Assembly: GCA_031761875.1 (NCBI GenBank)
Contig: CP134492.1
Coordinates: 1,116,001 to 1,180,000, forward strand
Direction of reading: 5' to 3'
Source of the DNA: Bacillaceae bacterium IKA-2
Lineage (GTDB): Bacteria; Bacillota; Bacilli; Bacillales; Anaerobacillaceae
DNA: 64,000 nucleotides
The position numbers and the translations under genes were made by a program. Shown here in pieces: positions 27,893 through 37,586 of the stretch. The notes below the pieces were generated by a model, which worked only from the letters and a program-made list of their open reading frames with translations, did no database searches and was not told the DNA's origin. Numbering within the stretch: position 1 is the stretch's first letter; each line of letters starts with the position of its first letter.

Positions 27893-27922
27893 GAAGGAAT
27901 GCAGCGTTTTAATATCGAAAAT
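27893..27922 (+). promoter_or_regulatory. Candidate sigma-H promoter of the spoIIA operon
   Basis: GAAGGAATG-N12-ATCGAAAAT against consensus RNAGGAWWW and RNNGAATWW: close, with single mismatches in each half. It lies 147 bp upstream of spoIIAA. Confidence 0.4.
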
Positions 27923-27937
27923 ACTCTCTATAAAAGG

Positions 27938-28002
27938 AAGTTTAAAAAGTCCGGTAAGCATAGCTTAACGTGCAATGACTACTAGGCTCCTTTTTGAACA
28001 CT
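27938..28002. repeat. Short MITE-like element between dacF and spoIIAA
   Basis: Imperfect terminal inverted repeats AAGTTTAAAAAGTCC and GGCTCCTTTTTGAACACTT around ~30 bp. It sits between the putative sigma-H promoter and spoIIAA. With the family B copy and the promoter it accounts for the 330-bp gap. Confidence 0.45.
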
Positions 28003-28068
28003 TTTTTTAGCGCAATTAAGTAAAATTGTTGCTAATATTTATTTATTTTTTCATGGGGAGTGATTGAT

Positions 28069-28419
28069 TTGAGTTTGAGAATTGACATGGAAGTAAAAGA
28101 TTCGATTCTATTTGTTCGACTTGATGGAGAATTAGACCATCATGCAAGTGAAATGCTTCGAAAAGAAGTAGACGAAGAGTTAAGAAAAGGTTTATACAAG
28201 CATTTAGTTTTAAACTTAGAAAGACTATCATTTATGGATAGTTCTGGACTTGGTGTTATTTTAGGTCGCTATAAGCTGATCACAAGTAATGGTGGCGAAA
28301 TGGTTGTTTGCTCAATTACTCCGCCAATTAAAAGGCTCTTAGAAATGTCAGGCCTATTTAAGATTATAAGATTAGTGGATGATGAACCTATGGCCCTGGA
28401 AACATTGGGGGTGGCCTAA
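28069..28419 (+). CDS. spoIIAA: Anti-sigma-F factor antagonist
   Basis: 116 aa STAS-domain protein. Unphosphorylated SpoIIAA binds SpoIIAB and frees sigma-F in the forespore. The phosphorylated serine lies in [19 protein letters not shown] at 28069, seven bases after GGGGAG, gives the family N-terminus [12 protein letters not shown] at 28060 would add three residues and crowd the site. First gene of spoIIAA-spoIIAB-sigF. Confidence 0.96.
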   Translation: MSLRIDMEVKDSILFVRLDGELDHHASEMLRKEVDEELRKGLYKHLVLNLERLSFMDSSGLGVILGRYKLITSNGGEMVVCSITPPIKRLLEMSGLFKIIRLVDDEPMALETLGVA

Positions 28420-28860
28420 ATGAAAAATTTTATGGAACTACAATTTTCAGCACAAAGTAAAAATGAATCTTTTGCCCGTGTGACAGTTGGAGCGTTTGTG
28501 GCCCAACTAGATCCGACAATGGATGAGTTGACTGAAATTAAAACAGTCGTTTCAGAAGTAGTAACAAATTCAATTATTCATGGTTATGAAAACAGCTCAG
28601 ATGGGATTATCTGTATTTCAGTATCGTTAGAAAATGATATTGTACAAATGACGATTAAAGACGAAGGTATTGGTATTAATGACATCGATGAAGCAAGACA
28701 ACCATTGTACACAACCAAACCAGAGTTAGAAAGATCTGGCATGGGCTTTACAATAATGGAAAACTTTATGGATGAGATCAAGGTTGTTTCCAACCCATTA
28801 ATGGGGACAACTATTCATCTAACGAAGCTTCTATCAAAAAGTAAAGTGTTATGCAATTAA
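28420..28860 (+). CDS. spoIIAB: Anti-sigma-F factor / SpoIIAA kinase
   Basis: 146 aa, GHKL ATPase fold. Holds sigma-F inactive and phosphorylates SpoIIAA. Motifs: E...N box [14 protein letters not shown]1 IKDEGIGI, G2 [10 protein letters not shown], and GTTIHLTK at the end. Start codon abuts the spoIIAA stop (TAAATG), so translation is coupled. Confidence 0.96.
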   Translation: MKNFMELQFSAQSKNESFARVTVGAFVAQLDPTMDELTEIKTVVSEVVTNSIIHGYENSSDGIICISVSLENDIVQMTIKDEGIGINDIDEARQPLYTTKPELERSGMGFTIMENFMDEIKVVSNPLMGTTIHLTKLLSKSKVLCN

Positions 28861-28871
28861 GGAGTTCTGCT

Positions 28872-29630
28872 ATGGATGTGGAGGTTAAAAAAACTAAAAA
28901 GGCACCTTTTTTAACAGACAAGGAAGTTAAACAGTTAATTGTCAAAAGTCAAAGTGGTGATAAAGATGCAAGGGATATTATTGTTAACAGAAATACAAGA
29001 TTGGTATGGTCAGTTGTCCAACGTTTTTTAAATCGTGGTTATGAACCAGAAGATTTGTTTCAAATTGGGTGTATCGGTTTAATTAAATCTGTTGATAAGT
29101 TTGATTTATCCTATGATGTTAAGTTTTCTACTTATGCTGTACCGATGATTATTGGAGAAATACAACGATTTTTACGGGATGATGGTACGGTTAAGGTAAG
29201 TCGCTCTTTAAAAGAAATGGCAAATAAAATCAGAAAAATGAAAGATGAGCTTTCAAAAACATTAGGAAGAGTGCCGACGATAATGGAATTGGCTGAAAAA
29301 CTTGAAATCTCTCCTGAAGAAGTTGTTTTTGCTCAAGAAGCAAGTCGAAGTCTTTCTTCTATTCATGAAACAGTTTATGAAAATGACGGAGATCCAATTA
29401 CGCTTCTAGATCAAATTGCAGACCAATCTGAAACTAAATGGTTTGATAAAATAGCCTTGAAAGAAGCGATCTGTCACTTAAATGAACGAGAACGTTTAAT
29501 CGTCTACCTGCGTTATTATAAAGATCAAACACAATCCGAAGTAGCTGATCGACTTGGTATATCCCAAGTGCAGGTATCAAGATTGGAAAAGAAAATATTA
29601 ATGCAAATTAAAGATCAAATGGTTGAATAG
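28872..29630 (+). CDS. sigF: RNA polymerase sigma-F factor
   Basis: 252 aa; first forespore-specific sigma factor. Region 2 (RLVWSVVQRFLNRGYEPEDLFQIGCIGLIKSVDKF region, residues ~40-75), region 3, and region 4 helix-turn-helix (LGISQVQVSRLEKKIL) all align with B. subtilis SigF. ATG at 28872 follows AAGGAGTTCTGCT; an upstream in-frame ATG at 28851 lies inside spoIIAB. Its 3' end is part of the terminator hairpin. Confidence 0.96.
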   Translation: MDVEVKKTKKAPFLTDKEVKQLIVKSQSGDKDARDIIVNRNTRLVWSVVQRFLNRGYEPEDLFQIGCIGLIKSVDKFDLSYDVKFSTYAVPMIIGEIQRFLRDDGTVKVSRSLKEMANKIRKMKDELSKTLGRVPTIMELAEKLEISPEEVVFAQEASRSLSSIHETVYENDGDPITLLDQIADQSETKWFDKIALKEAICHLNERERLIVYLRYYKDQTQSEVADRLGISQVQVSRLEKKILMQIKDQMVE

Positions 29631-29647
29631 CCATTTGGTCTTTTTTT
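29613..29647 (+). terminator. Terminator of the spoIIA operon
   Basis: GATCAAATGG / CCATTTGGTC (one G-T pair), 10-nt loop, seven T. The stem includes the last codons and stop of sigF. Confidence 0.88.
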
Positions 29648-29651
29648 ATTG

Positions 29652-29682
29652 TGCATGGGAATCCGTGATTTCATCCATACTA
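29652..29682 (+). promoter_or_regulatory. Sigma-G promoter of the spoVA operon
   Basis: TGCATG-N18-CATACTA fits the sigma-G consensus (TGMATW and CATWMTA); it lies 43 bp before spoVAA. B. subtilis spoVA is sigma-G-transcribed. Confidence 0.7.
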
Positions 29683-29725
29683 AGACAAATACAAGAATGT
29701 ATGCCAACTTTTGGAGGGGAGCAAA

Positions 29726-30349
29726 ATGAAAGACAAAATTGTTTACTTACGAATGCGTCATCGCATTCAAGCTACACCCTCCCAATTAATTAAAATAGGT
29801 GATGTTGTCCAAATTGTTGCTAGTGAGGATGCTCGAAGATTGATTGGTGCGCTTCCAATTCATCAAGTAGAGTCTAAAGATAAAAAATTTATCGTCATTG
29901 ATATTATGAAAGTGATTCGCACTATAAATGTCTCTTTTCCAAGCTTTGAAATACAAACAATGGGAGCGGCACAAACGATTGTCGAAGTCTATTTTCACAA
30001 ACAAAAATTCAGACTGTTGCTATTTGTAATTGTTTGGATCCTACTGTTCGTTGGTGCGGGGTTAGCGATTATGAATTTTCATGCAGATGTTAGTATGCAG
30101 GAGGTTCATCAAAAGCTTCATAAAATAATTACGGGTGAAGAAAATCCAAAACCACTGCTTTTGCAAATTCCATATTCAATTGGCCTAGGGCTAGGGATGA
30201 TTTTATTTTTTAATCATCTATTTAAAAAGAGAATTAATGAAGAGCCGAGTCCGCTTGAAGTTGAAATGTTTAATTATCAGCAGGCTTTAGATCACTATGT
30301 CTCAATTCATGAGAATAGTGAAAGTGAGACAAAAATTGATGATCATTAA
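29726..30349 (+). CDS. spoVAA: Stage V sporulation protein AA
   Basis: 207 aa (B. subtilis 206). Inner-membrane component of the SpoVA channel that moves Ca-dipicolinate into the forespore and out at germination. N-terminal soluble domain, then two membrane segments (LLLFVIVWILLFVGAGLAIM; SIGLGLGMILFF). ATG at 29726 follows GGAGGGGAG; the ATG at 29711 lacks a site. Confidence 0.92.
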   Translation: MKDKIVYLRMRHRIQATPSQLIKIGDVVQIVASEDARRLIGALPIHQVESKDKKFIVIDIMKVIRTINVSFPSFEIQTMGAAQTIVEVYFHKQKFRLLLFVIVWILLFVGAGLAIMNFHADVSMQEVHQKLHKIITGEENPKPLLLQIPYSIGLGLGMILFFNHLFKKRINEEPSPLEVEMFNYQQALDHYVSIHENSESETKIDDH

Positions 30350-30761
30350 TTATTTAATTTCAATTACCATCGGTGTAGGTGGAGGTTTAGCAGTAGGTGG
30401 TGGTCTTGTCGCATTTTTAACTGTGCTAGGAATAATCCCGCGACTAACGCAATTAACAAAAACAAAAAATTTTATTAGGCAATATGAATGGGGCGTTGTC
30501 ATTGGTGCATTAATAGGGACATGGTGCAGTTTAAGAGAGCCGTTGTTTTATTTACCAAGCTTTTTGCTTATTGTTATCGGACTTTTTGCTGGGATCTTTG
30601 TTGGGTCCTTAGCCGCGGCCTTAACAGAAGTACTGAATGTCTTTCCGATTCTTGCCAAGCGTGTAGGTGTTGCTGAAAAAATAACGTATTTACTTATGGC
30701 GATTGTCCTAGGGAAAATATCTGGTTCGTTATTTCATTGGCTCTATTTTGTAGATAAATAA
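30339..30761 (+). CDS. spoVAB: Stage V sporulation protein AB
   Basis: 140 aa, four or five membrane segments starting LISITIGVGGGLAVGGG. The ATG at 30339 overlaps the spoVAA end by 11 bp; starts upstream would add basic residues not typical of the family. Component of the spoVA operon. Confidence 0.92.
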   Translation: MIINYLISITIGVGGGLAVGGGLVAFLTVLGIIPRLTQLTKTKNFIRQYEWGVVIGALIGTWCSLREPLFYLPSFLLIVIGLFAGIFVGSLAAALTEVLNVFPILAKRVGVAEKITYLLMAIVLGKISGSLFHWLYFVDK

Positions 30762-30774
30762 GAAGGGTATGCAT

Positions 30775-31242
30775 ATGGACGAAAAACAATTAGAAATAAA
30801 CAAAAAAAAATATAAAAAGGCCATTGAACCATACCAGCCGAAACCAAAATATTTTAAAAATTGTTTGAAAGCGTTTCTCGTTGGTGGATTTATTTGTATC
30901 TTAGGTCAAGCGATTTCCAATTTTTATATCTATCAGTTTGATTTAACAGAAAAAACGGTTGCAAGTGCAATGATAGGTACGCTTATTTTTATTGCAGCCT
31001 TACTAACAGGCATTGGAGTTTATGCCCGAATCGGTCAATTTGCTGGAGCTGGCTCAATTGCAACAGTTGCAGGTTTCTCTAACGCCATCGCTAGCAGTGC
31101 CTTAGAACATAAAAGTGAGGGAATTGTATTAGGAATAGCTGGAAACATGTTTAAAGTTGCTGGTGCTGTTATTGTGTTTGGTGTTGTTTCAGCTTATATA
31201 GTTAGTATGGTTCGCTTACTTGTGCAAACGCTAATATCGTGA
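30775..31242 (+). CDS. spoVAC: Stage V sporulation protein AC
   Basis: 155 aa. SpoVAC/SpoVAEb family membrane protein, thought to form the mechanosensitive dipicolinate channel. Charged N-terminus (MDEKQLEINKKKYKKAIEPY), then about four membrane segments; family motif QFAGAGSIATVAGFSNAIA. ATG at 30775 is seven bases from AAGGG; the ATG at 30769 is too close to it. Confidence 0.94.
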   Translation: MDEKQLEINKKKYKKAIEPYQPKPKYFKNCLKAFLVGGFICILGQAISNFYIYQFDLTEKTVASAMIGTLIFIAALLTGIGVYARIGQFAGAGSIATVAGFSNAIASSALEHKSEGIVLGIAGNMFKVAGAVIVFGVVSAYIVSMVRLLVQTLIS

Positions 31243-31244
31243 AA

Positions 31245-31368
31245 AAGTTGGTCAGTTGGTTAGTTTGAAAGTTGGAAAGGAAAAACCAAAGCCTGCTGCT
31301 CTTGAAAGACGTTGTCTTAACGGTTTTGATCTTCCTAACCAACTATAGCCTAACCAACTAACTACTAC
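31245..31368. repeat. Family B GTTGG/heptad repeat element inside the spoVA operon
   Basis: AGTTGGTCAGTTGGTTAG and AAAGTTGGAAAGG on the left; TTTTGATCTTCCTAACCAAC and CCTAACCAACTAACTAC on the right. It separates spoVAC from spoVAD by 145 bp. Confidence 0.75.
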
Positions 31369-31387
31369 TTTCAAGGGAGAAAAAGTT

Positions 31388-32389
31388 ATGGGAAGCCAAA
31401 CACTACAGTTTAAAAATGATATCTATATTGGAAGTTCTGCAACGGTAGTAGGGCCAAAGGAAGTGGCGGGTCCATTAAAGGTTTCTTTTGATAAGTCTTA
31501 TCAGGAACTTTACTGTGGTGAGGCGACATGGGAATTAGCGGAACGAAAACTAATGTCAGAAGCGATTGACATTTGTTTACAAAAAGCAAATAAAAAAAAT
31601 GCAGAAATTGATTTTTTTCTTGGTGGTGATTTATTAAATCAAAATATTACCGCAAGCTATGTAGCAAGAGAAAAAGAAATTCCTTTTTTCGGATTATTTA
31701 ACGCCTGTTCAACGTCTATGGAGGCGTTAATTTTGGCGGCAGTTTTAATTGACGGAGACTTTGCCGAGCACGTAATTACAGCAGTTAGTAGTCATTTTGC
31801 AACAGCGGAGCGACAGTTTCGATATCCTACTGAATTTGGTGGACAAAAGCCGCAAACAGCGATGTATACCGTAACGGGTTCTGGCGCTGCATATGTATGT
31901 AAAAAAAAATCAAAAATAAAGCTAGTCGCAGCAACTGTTGGTAAAGTTGTTGACTTAGGAGTTACTAGTCCTTTTAATATGGGAGCAGCAATGGCTCCGG
32001 CAGCAGCTAGTACAATTAAAAAACATTTAGAAGATTTAAAACGCACACCTAGAGATTATGATGCGATTGTAACTGGTGATTTATCAAGTGTCGGAACGCC
32101 AATTTTGAGAAGTTTACTTTTAGAAGAAGGCGTCGATGTTACAAAAGTACATCAAGATTGTGGGAGTTTAATTTATAGTAGTGATCAAAAAGTATTTTCG
32201 GGTGGAAGTGGTTGTGCATGCTCAGCCGTTGTAACATTTGGTCATTTATTTAATGAAATGAAACGGGGGGCGTTACGCCGCATCCTTGTTGTAGCAACAG
32301 GAGCATTATTAAATCCCTTAATGATTCAGCAAAAAGAATCAATTCCAGCGATTGCCCACGCTGTCTCATTTGAATATGTTGAAAATTAA
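31388..32389 (+). CDS. spoVAD: Stage V sporulation protein AD
   Basis: 333 aa. Thiolase-fold, soluble, dipicolinate-binding subunit of the SpoVA system. Recognised segments: FFLGGDLLNQNITASYVARE, GLFNACSTSMEALILAA (Cys at the thiolase position), GSGCACSAVV. AAGGGAG ribosome site before ATG. Confidence 0.95.
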   Translation: MGSQTLQFKNDIYIGSSATVVGPKEVAGPLKVSFDKSYQELYCGEATWELAERKLMSEAIDICLQKANKKNAEIDFFLGGDLLNQNITASYVAREKEIPFFGLFNACSTSMEALILAAVLIDGDFAEHVITAVSSHFATAERQFRYPTEFGGQKPQTAMYTVTGSGAAYVCKKKSKIKLVAATVGKVVDLGVTSPFNMGAAMAPAAASTIKKHLEDLKRTPRDYDAIVTGDLSSVGTPILRSLLLEEGVDVTKVHQDCGSLIYSSDQKVFSGGSGCACSAVVTFGHLFNEMKRGALRRILVVATGALLNPLMIQQKESIPAIAHAVSFEYVEN

Positions 32390-32402
32390 TGTAAATAAAA
32401 AA

Positions 32403-32590
<188 letters not shown>

Positions 32591-32613
32591 GACTTTGAGG
32601 AGGCCTGAAGTCA

Positions 32614-32964
32614 GTGGAGTACATAATAGCTTTTACCGTTGGTGGCTTCATTTGCGTCATTGGCCAGTTGATGTTAGATTTTTTTAAATTATCCCCAGCC
32701 CATGTGATGAGCTCCTTAGTTGTTTTCGGTGCTTTACTTGACGGCTTTCATCTTTATGATCGACTTATTGATTTTGCAGGTGCAGGAGCGATGGTACCAA
32801 TAACCAGTTTCGGTCACTCGCTTGTCCATGGTGCAATGGCAGAAGCAGAAAAATCTGGGTTTTTAGGGATAGGGATGGGCATTTTTGAAGTTACTTCAGC
32901 AGGAATTTCTTCGGCAATTTTATTTGGTTTTTTTGTAGCAATATTTTTTAAACCGAAAGGATGA
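32614..32964 (+). CDS. spoVAEB: Stage V sporulation protein AE, SpoVAEb type
   Basis: 116 aa. Same membrane family as SpoVAC: segment [17 protein letters not shown], motif [21 protein letters not shown], and C-terminal hydrophobic segments. GTG start about ten bases after GGAGG. Its stop overlaps the longest reading of spoVAEA. Confidence 0.93.
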   Translation: MEYIIAFTVGGFICVIGQLMLDFFKLSPAHVMSSLVVFGALLDGFHLYDRLIDFAGAGAMVPITSFGHSLVHGAMAEAEKSGFLGIGMGIFEVTSAGISSAILFGFFVAIFFKPKG

Positions 32965-32969
32965 AACCC

Positions 32970-33536
32970 ATGGTTAAGAAAAGAAAGGTGATTGTAATTA
33001 CCGATGGTGACGAATCGGCGCGAAAAGCTGTTGAAGTTGCTGCAAAAGAAGTTGGTGGTCGCTGTATTTCTAATTCATGGGGGAATCCAACTCGCTTAAC
33101 AGGAAGTGAAATCGTTGAATTAATCAAGAAAACTTCATCTGAACCTGTTCTGGTAATGTTTGATGATTGTGGTTATCCCGAGGAGGGACCAGGTGAAGAA
33201 GCCTTGCGTTTTGTCGCTACACATGAAGATATTCAAGTCATAGGAGCGATTGCAGTTGCCTCAAAAACTCATGCTAATGAATGGACAAGAGTAGACGTAA
33301 GTATCGACAAAAACGGCTATTTAACAGAATACGGAGTTGATAAATATGGGTTAGCTGACATTGAAATAGGCAGAATTAACGGTGACACTGTTTATAATTT
33401 AAATCAACTAGGAATTCCATTTATCGTTGGGGTAGGAGATGTTGGTAAAATGTCCGGTAAAGATGATGTTAGTAAAGGGGCTCCGATTACAATAAAAGCT
33501 ATCCAACTTATTTTAGAAAGGAGTGGTAAATCGTGA
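32970..33536 (+). CDS. spoVAEA: Stage V sporulation protein AE, SpoVAEa type
   Basis: 188 aa soluble protein. Family opening [20 protein letters not shown] and the [12 protein letters not shown] segment identify SpoVAEa. ATG at 32970 is nine bases from AAAGG; ATG at 32961 touches that site. Required less strictly for dipicolinate movement than the membrane subunits; precise role unknown. Confidence 0.92.
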   Translation: MVKKRKVIVITDGDESARKAVEVAAKEVGGRCISNSWGNPTRLTGSEIVELIKKTSSEPVLVMFDDCGYPEEGPGEEALRFVATHEDIQVIGAIAVASKTHANEWTRVDVSIDKNGYLTEYGVDKYGLADIEIGRINGDTVYNLNQLGIPFIVGVGDVGKMSGKDDVSKGAPITIKAIQLILERSGKS

Positions 33537-35026
33537 CTAAGAATAATGTTGAAAAAAATAAATCAATAGAAGGAAAACAAGCGGTATCAAGTAAAATGAT
33601 TGAAAATGAGAAATATTTGAAAGAAAAGTTAGGAATCGGAATTAGCTTTGATGTCGGAGTTCGAAAGCTTTCGATTTTAAATAAAGAATTACAAATTTAT
33701 TTTGTTAATGGACTTTGTGATAATCAATATATTATTGAACTGCTAAAAGAGTTAATGTTTTTGGACGCTGCTGAAAGACCGGAAATTCGGGTAAAAGAAC
33801 AAATTGAAAATCGCCTAACGCATGTTCAAGTAGAGCGAACGAAAACGTTAGATGAAGCTTGTGATCAAATGTTATCAGGATTAATTTTTATCTTAATTGA
33901 AGGTGAAACAGAAGCAATCGTTATCGATGTTAGGAGTTATCCTGGAAGAGGACCGGAAGAACCAGATACCGAAAGGGTCGTTCGTGGTGCGAGGGATGGG
34001 TATACAGAAAATATTATTATGAATACTGCGTTAACGAGAAGAAGAATTAGAGATGTACGCTTGAGGCATGAAATAATGCAAGTGGGTGTGCGTTCGAAAA
34101 CAGATATTTGTATCGCTTACATAAAAGATATTGCTGACCCTAAGTTAATTGACTATATTAAAAAGGAGCTTGAAGAAATAAACATTGATGGACTTACGAT
34201 GGCAGACAAAGTTGTCGAAGAGTTTATCGTAAAACAAGGCTATAATCCATTCCCATTAGTACGCTACACGGAACGCCCTGATGTTGCGGCAATCCATTTA
34301 TTAGAGGGGCACGTTGTCATTTACGTCGATACCTCACCAAGTGTGATTATTTTACCAACAACTTTCTTTCACCATGTTCAGCATGCAGAAGAATTCCGCC
34401 AAGCACCGTTAATTGGGACGTATTTACGTTGGGTACGATTTTTAGGAATGCTGTTTGCGTTACTGATTTTGCCATTATGGTTATTATTTGTGATGCAACC
34501 TACCCTTCTCCCTGAAGCATTGCATTTTATCGGACCAAATGAAACATCAAACGTACCGGTGTTTGCACAAATTGTCATTGCCGAAATAGGGATTGAAGTA
34601 TTAAGAATGGCAGCGATTCATACGCCTTCGCCGCTTGCGACAGCACTAGGATTAGTTGCGGCTTTACTAATCGGTGATATAGCAATAGAGGTGGGATTAT
34701 TTATCCCAGAAGTGATTCTTTATGTTGCTGTAGGAGCAATCGGCACGTATGCGACACCTAGTTATGAAATGGGGATTGCTTTAAAACTTGTCCGGCTCTT
34801 ATTATTATTACTAGTATTTTTATTTAAAGTACCAGGGTTTATTATCGGCACTACATTGATGGTATTAATTATTGCTAGTATGAAACCTTTAAACACACCG
34901 TATTTATGGCCATTATTACCATTTTATCCAAAAGCGTTTATGGATACGGTCGTTCGCTTATCGGTCCCAATGAAAAAGAAGCGGCCTTCTATTGTGAACC
35001 CCCAAAATCCCCATAAACAGGGCTAA
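33533..35026 (+). CDS. spoVAF: Stage V sporulation protein AF (GerA-family)
   Basis: 497 aa. GerAA-like: large N-terminal soluble domain (to about residue 290) then about five membrane segments ([39 protein letters not shown]). Needed for efficient germination in relatives. GTG start overlaps the spoVAEA stop; AAAGGAGTGG precedes it. Last spoVA gene. Confidence 0.94.
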   Translation: MTKNNVEKNKSIEGKQAVSSKMIENEKYLKEKLGIGISFDVGVRKLSILNKELQIYFVNGLCDNQYIIELLKELMFLDAAERPEIRVKEQIENRLTHVQVERTKTLDEACDQMLSGLIFILIEGETEAIVIDVRSYPGRGPEEPDTERVVRGARDGYTENIIMNTALTRRRIRDVRLRHEIMQVGVRSKTDICIAYIKDIADPKLIDYIKKELEEINIDGLTMADKVVEEFIVKQGYNPFPLVRYTERPDVAAIHLLEGHVVIYVDTSPSVIILPTTFFHHVQHAEEFRQAPLIGTYLRWVRFLGMLFALLILPLWLLFVMQPTLLPEALHFIGPNETSNVPVFAQIVIAEIGIEVLRMAAIHTPSPLATALGLVAALLIGDIAIEVGLFIPEVILYVAVGAIGTYATPSYEMGIALKLVRLLLLLLVFLFKVPGFIIGTTLMVLIIASMKPLNTPYLWPLLPFYPKAFMDTVVRLSVPMKKKRPSIVNPQNPHKQG

Positions 35027-35128
35027 TTGATATTGCGAGAAGAAGCAGTTTATGATAATATTTATTTAAGTTTTTGAATAATATACTATTCCCTATTGTT
35101 TAATGGGGGTTACGACTAGCTTTTTTGT

Positions 35129-35157
35129 GCGGCTAATGTGAATTAGTCGCTTTTTTT
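35129..35157 (+). terminator. Terminator of the spoVA operon
   Basis: GCGGCTAAT / ATTAGTCGC, 4-nt loop, seven T; 18 bp before lysA. Confidence 0.9.
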
Positions 35158-35175
35158 GATGAGAGGGGTTTCGGA

Positions 35176-36495
35176 ATGTACAAACATGGAACAAGTAAAA
35201 TAAATGATGCTGGTAACTTAGAAATTGGTGGTGTAGATTCAGTTTTTTTGCAGGGGAAATACGGTACACCACTATATGTTTATGACGTTGCGCTAATAAA
35301 AGAACGAGCAACTGATTTTTTGCAAGCTTTTAAAAAGCGTAACATAAAAGCGCAAGTTGCTTATGCAAGTAAAGCATTTAGCTGTGTGGCAATGGTTCAG
35401 TTGGCGAAACAGCTAGATTTAAGTTTAGATGTTGTCTCAGGTGGGGAACTTCACACAGCACTAGTAGCAGGATTTCCAGTTGAAAGAATCCACTTTCATG
35501 GAAATAATAAAAGCCGAGAAGAAATTGACATGGCAGTGGTAGCAGGGATCGGTTGCATTGTTGTTGATAATTTTCATGAGCTTGAATTATTAAAAAAGGC
35601 TACTAAAGAACACCAGAAAGAGATTTCTGTATTACTAAGGATTACTCCTGGAGTAGAAGCACATACTCATGAATATATTTCAACAGGACAAGAAGATTCT
35701 AAATTTGGGTTTGGATTAGAAACCGGGCAAGCCGAAGAAGCAATCCAGAGAGTAGAAGACCATCATGCACTTGAGCTTTTAGGAGTCCATTGCCACATTG
35801 GTTCGCAAATTTTTGAAACGAATGGTTTTGTTTTGGCTGTCGAAAAAGTCTTTTCTTATTTAGCGGAGTGGAAGTCAAAACTAAATTTCGTTCCAAAAGT
35901 AGTTAACTTAGGTGGTGGCTTTGGCATTCGCTATACAGAAGAAGATAAACCACTTCCAGTAGCAGATTATGTTAATGCAACGATTGAGGCGGTTATAGTT
36001 CAATCAGAAAAGCTAGGCATTGATATTCCAGAAATTTGGATTGAACCAGGCAGATCAATTGTTGGCGATGCGGGGACTACATTATATACAATTGGCTCTG
36101 AAAAAGAGATTCCAGATGTACGTCATTATCTTGCTGTTGACGGTGGGATGACAGATAATTTACGTCCCGCTCTCTATCAAGCAAAGTATGAAGCGGTTAT
36201 TGCTAATCGATGTCTTGAGCCACTTCATGAAAAGTATTCTATCGCCGGTAAATGTTGTGAGAGTGGCGATATGTTAATTTGGGATATCTCGCTTCCATTT
36301 GCTAAACCTGGTGATATCTTAGCTGTTTTTTGTACAGGGGCTTACGGGTATTCAATGGCAAATAACTATAATAGAATTCCAAGACCAGCAGTTGTATTTG
36401 TTGAAAACGGTAAAGCCACTCTTGTTGTGAAAAGAGAGTCCTATGAAGACTTAATTCGTCTTGATCTCTCGTTAAATGGAACAGCAACTACCTAG
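35176..36495 (+). CDS. lysA: Diaminopimelate decarboxylase
   Basis: 439 aa. Last step of lysine synthesis, PLP-dependent alanine-racemase-fold barrel. PLP lysine in AYASKAFSC (near residue 60), HIGSQ, GGGFGIRY, EPGRSIVGDAG, and the catalytic CESGD pair region. Placement after spoVAF is as in B. subtilis. GAGAGGGG before ATG. No lysine riboswitch is seen in the short leader. Confidence 0.95.
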   Translation: MYKHGTSKINDAGNLEIGGVDSVFLQGKYGTPLYVYDVALIKERATDFLQAFKKRNIKAQVAYASKAFSCVAMVQLAKQLDLSLDVVSGGELHTALVAGFPVERIHFHGNNKSREEIDMAVVAGIGCIVVDNFHELELLKKATKEHQKEISVLLRITPGVEAHTHEYISTGQEDSKFGFGLETGQAEEAIQRVEDHHALELLGVHCHIGSQIFETNGFVLAVEKVFSYLAEWKSKLNFVPKVVNLGGGFGIRYTEEDKPLPVADYVNATIEAVIVQSEKLGIDIPEIWIEPGRSIVGDAGTTLYTIGSEKEIPDVRHYLAVDGGMTDNLRPALYQAKYEAVIANRCLEPLHEKYSIAGKCCESGDMLIWDISLPFAKPGDILAVFCTGAYGYSMANNYNRIPRPAVVFVENGKATLVVKRESYEDLIRLDLSLNGTATT

Positions 36496-36508
36496 CAATT
36501 ATACTATT

Positions 36509-36556
36509 AGACTAACTTTTTTAGGTGGAGGGCTACCTTAAGAGTTAGTCTTTTTC
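36509..36556 (+). terminator. Terminator of lysA
   Basis: AGACTAACT / AGTTAGTCT with an internal AGGT/ACCT pairing, then TTTTT. Confidence 0.85.
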
Positions 36557-36744
36557 TTAAATAAGAAAACTTTCTGCGGATGTCTAGTTTCAAATACCAA
36601 ATAATCTTTAGCGAAACAGCATTTTAAAATTTGAAAAATTGTATTTTAGTAGTGAAGTATAGTAAAATGATTTGAGCAAGACAATAAACTGCTTTCTTGT
36701 CATGAAAGTAAGTGAAATTTCTATTTTTAAGGAGGATACATATT

Positions 36745-37182
36745 ATGAAAAAAGGTAGTATAGCTTTTGAAAATGGAGAAAAAATTGCAGTAGAGTTTTT
36801 TGCAAAGGAAGCTCCTGGTACAGTCGCAAACTTTGAAAAATTAGCAAATGAAGGTTATTATAACGGATTAACTTTTCATCGAGTCATCCCAGGCTTCGTA
36901 GCCCAGGGCGGTTGTCCAACTGGAAATGGCACGGGGGGTCCTGGCTACACAATTAAATGTGAGACCGTAGGAAACCCGCATAAGCACGGACGTGGTTATC
37001 TTTCAATGGCCCATGCAGGTCGAGATACTGGTGGTAGTCAATTCTTTATTCTTTTCGAGCCGCAGCCACATTTAGATGGCGTTCATACGACATTTGGTAA
37101 AGTAGTCGAAGGATTAGATGTTGTTGACCGCATTAAACAAGGTGATATTATGAGTGAAGTAAAAGTTTGGGACGAAGAATAA
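36745..37182 (+). CDS. ppiB: Peptidyl-prolyl cis-trans isomerase (cyclophilin)
   Basis: 145 aa cytoplasmic cyclophilin. Active-site segments [14 protein letters not shown] and [17 protein letters not shown], both highly like B. subtilis PpiB. ATG at 36745 follows AAGGAGGATACATATT; an ATG at 36712 would add 11 unlikely residues. Confidence 0.95.
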   Translation: MKKGSIAFENGEKIAVEFFAKEAPGTVANFEKLANEGYYNGLTFHRVIPGFVAQGGCPTGNGTGGPGYTIKCETVGNPHKHGRGYLSMAHAGRDTGGSQFFILFEPQPHLDGVHTTFGKVVEGLDVVDRIKQGDIMSEVKVWDEE

Positions 37183-37190
37183 GTTTATAA

Positions 37191-37240
37191 AAAAGCAAGG
37201 GTGTGTGATTAATTTCTCTTAATCGCATGCCCTTGCTTTC
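37191..37240 (+). terminator. Terminator of ppiB
   Basis: AAAAGCAAGGG / CCCTTGCTTTC outer stem with GATTAA/TTAATC inner stem. Confidence 0.87.
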
Positions 37241-37250
37241 TTTTAAAAGT

Positions 37251-37500
37251 TAAGAAAGTATAAAGTTTTGTCGTCTGTCTAGCTTCAAGACACATCCTTG
37301 AGTTACTTCATAGCTGGTTTTGCGACGAGTAACCGCAGGAGCAGGCGCCATCGGATCGACCGCTTCAGTAAGGTGGTAGGTCCACTTCGCCAATGTTCAA
37401 ATAGGTTTTACAGCAGCAACACGCCTCCTACCATCAGAGGTTTTTAATCACTGCCCGCATTGCAAGGGACTTGTGGAGTATCCCAGGGTGCGTATCTATT
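37251..37500 (+). repeat. Family A mosaic palindromic repeat, long copy
   Basis: Opens TTAAGAAAGTATAAAG then TGTCTAGCTTCAAGACACAT, has the GAGTTACTTCATAGC...GTAACCGCAGGAGCAGG module, then GGCGCCATCGG and a GGTAGG/CCTACC inner hairpin. The right end near 37500 is blurred. It fills most of the 37183-37586 gap. Confidence 0.75.
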
Positions 37501-37586
37501 CTAATGGAATGTAGTGCTAACAACTTCTTTTGCATTTAGGCTATTCAACCGACTGGTAAGATGTTGATTTTACAAGCCACTTCCCT

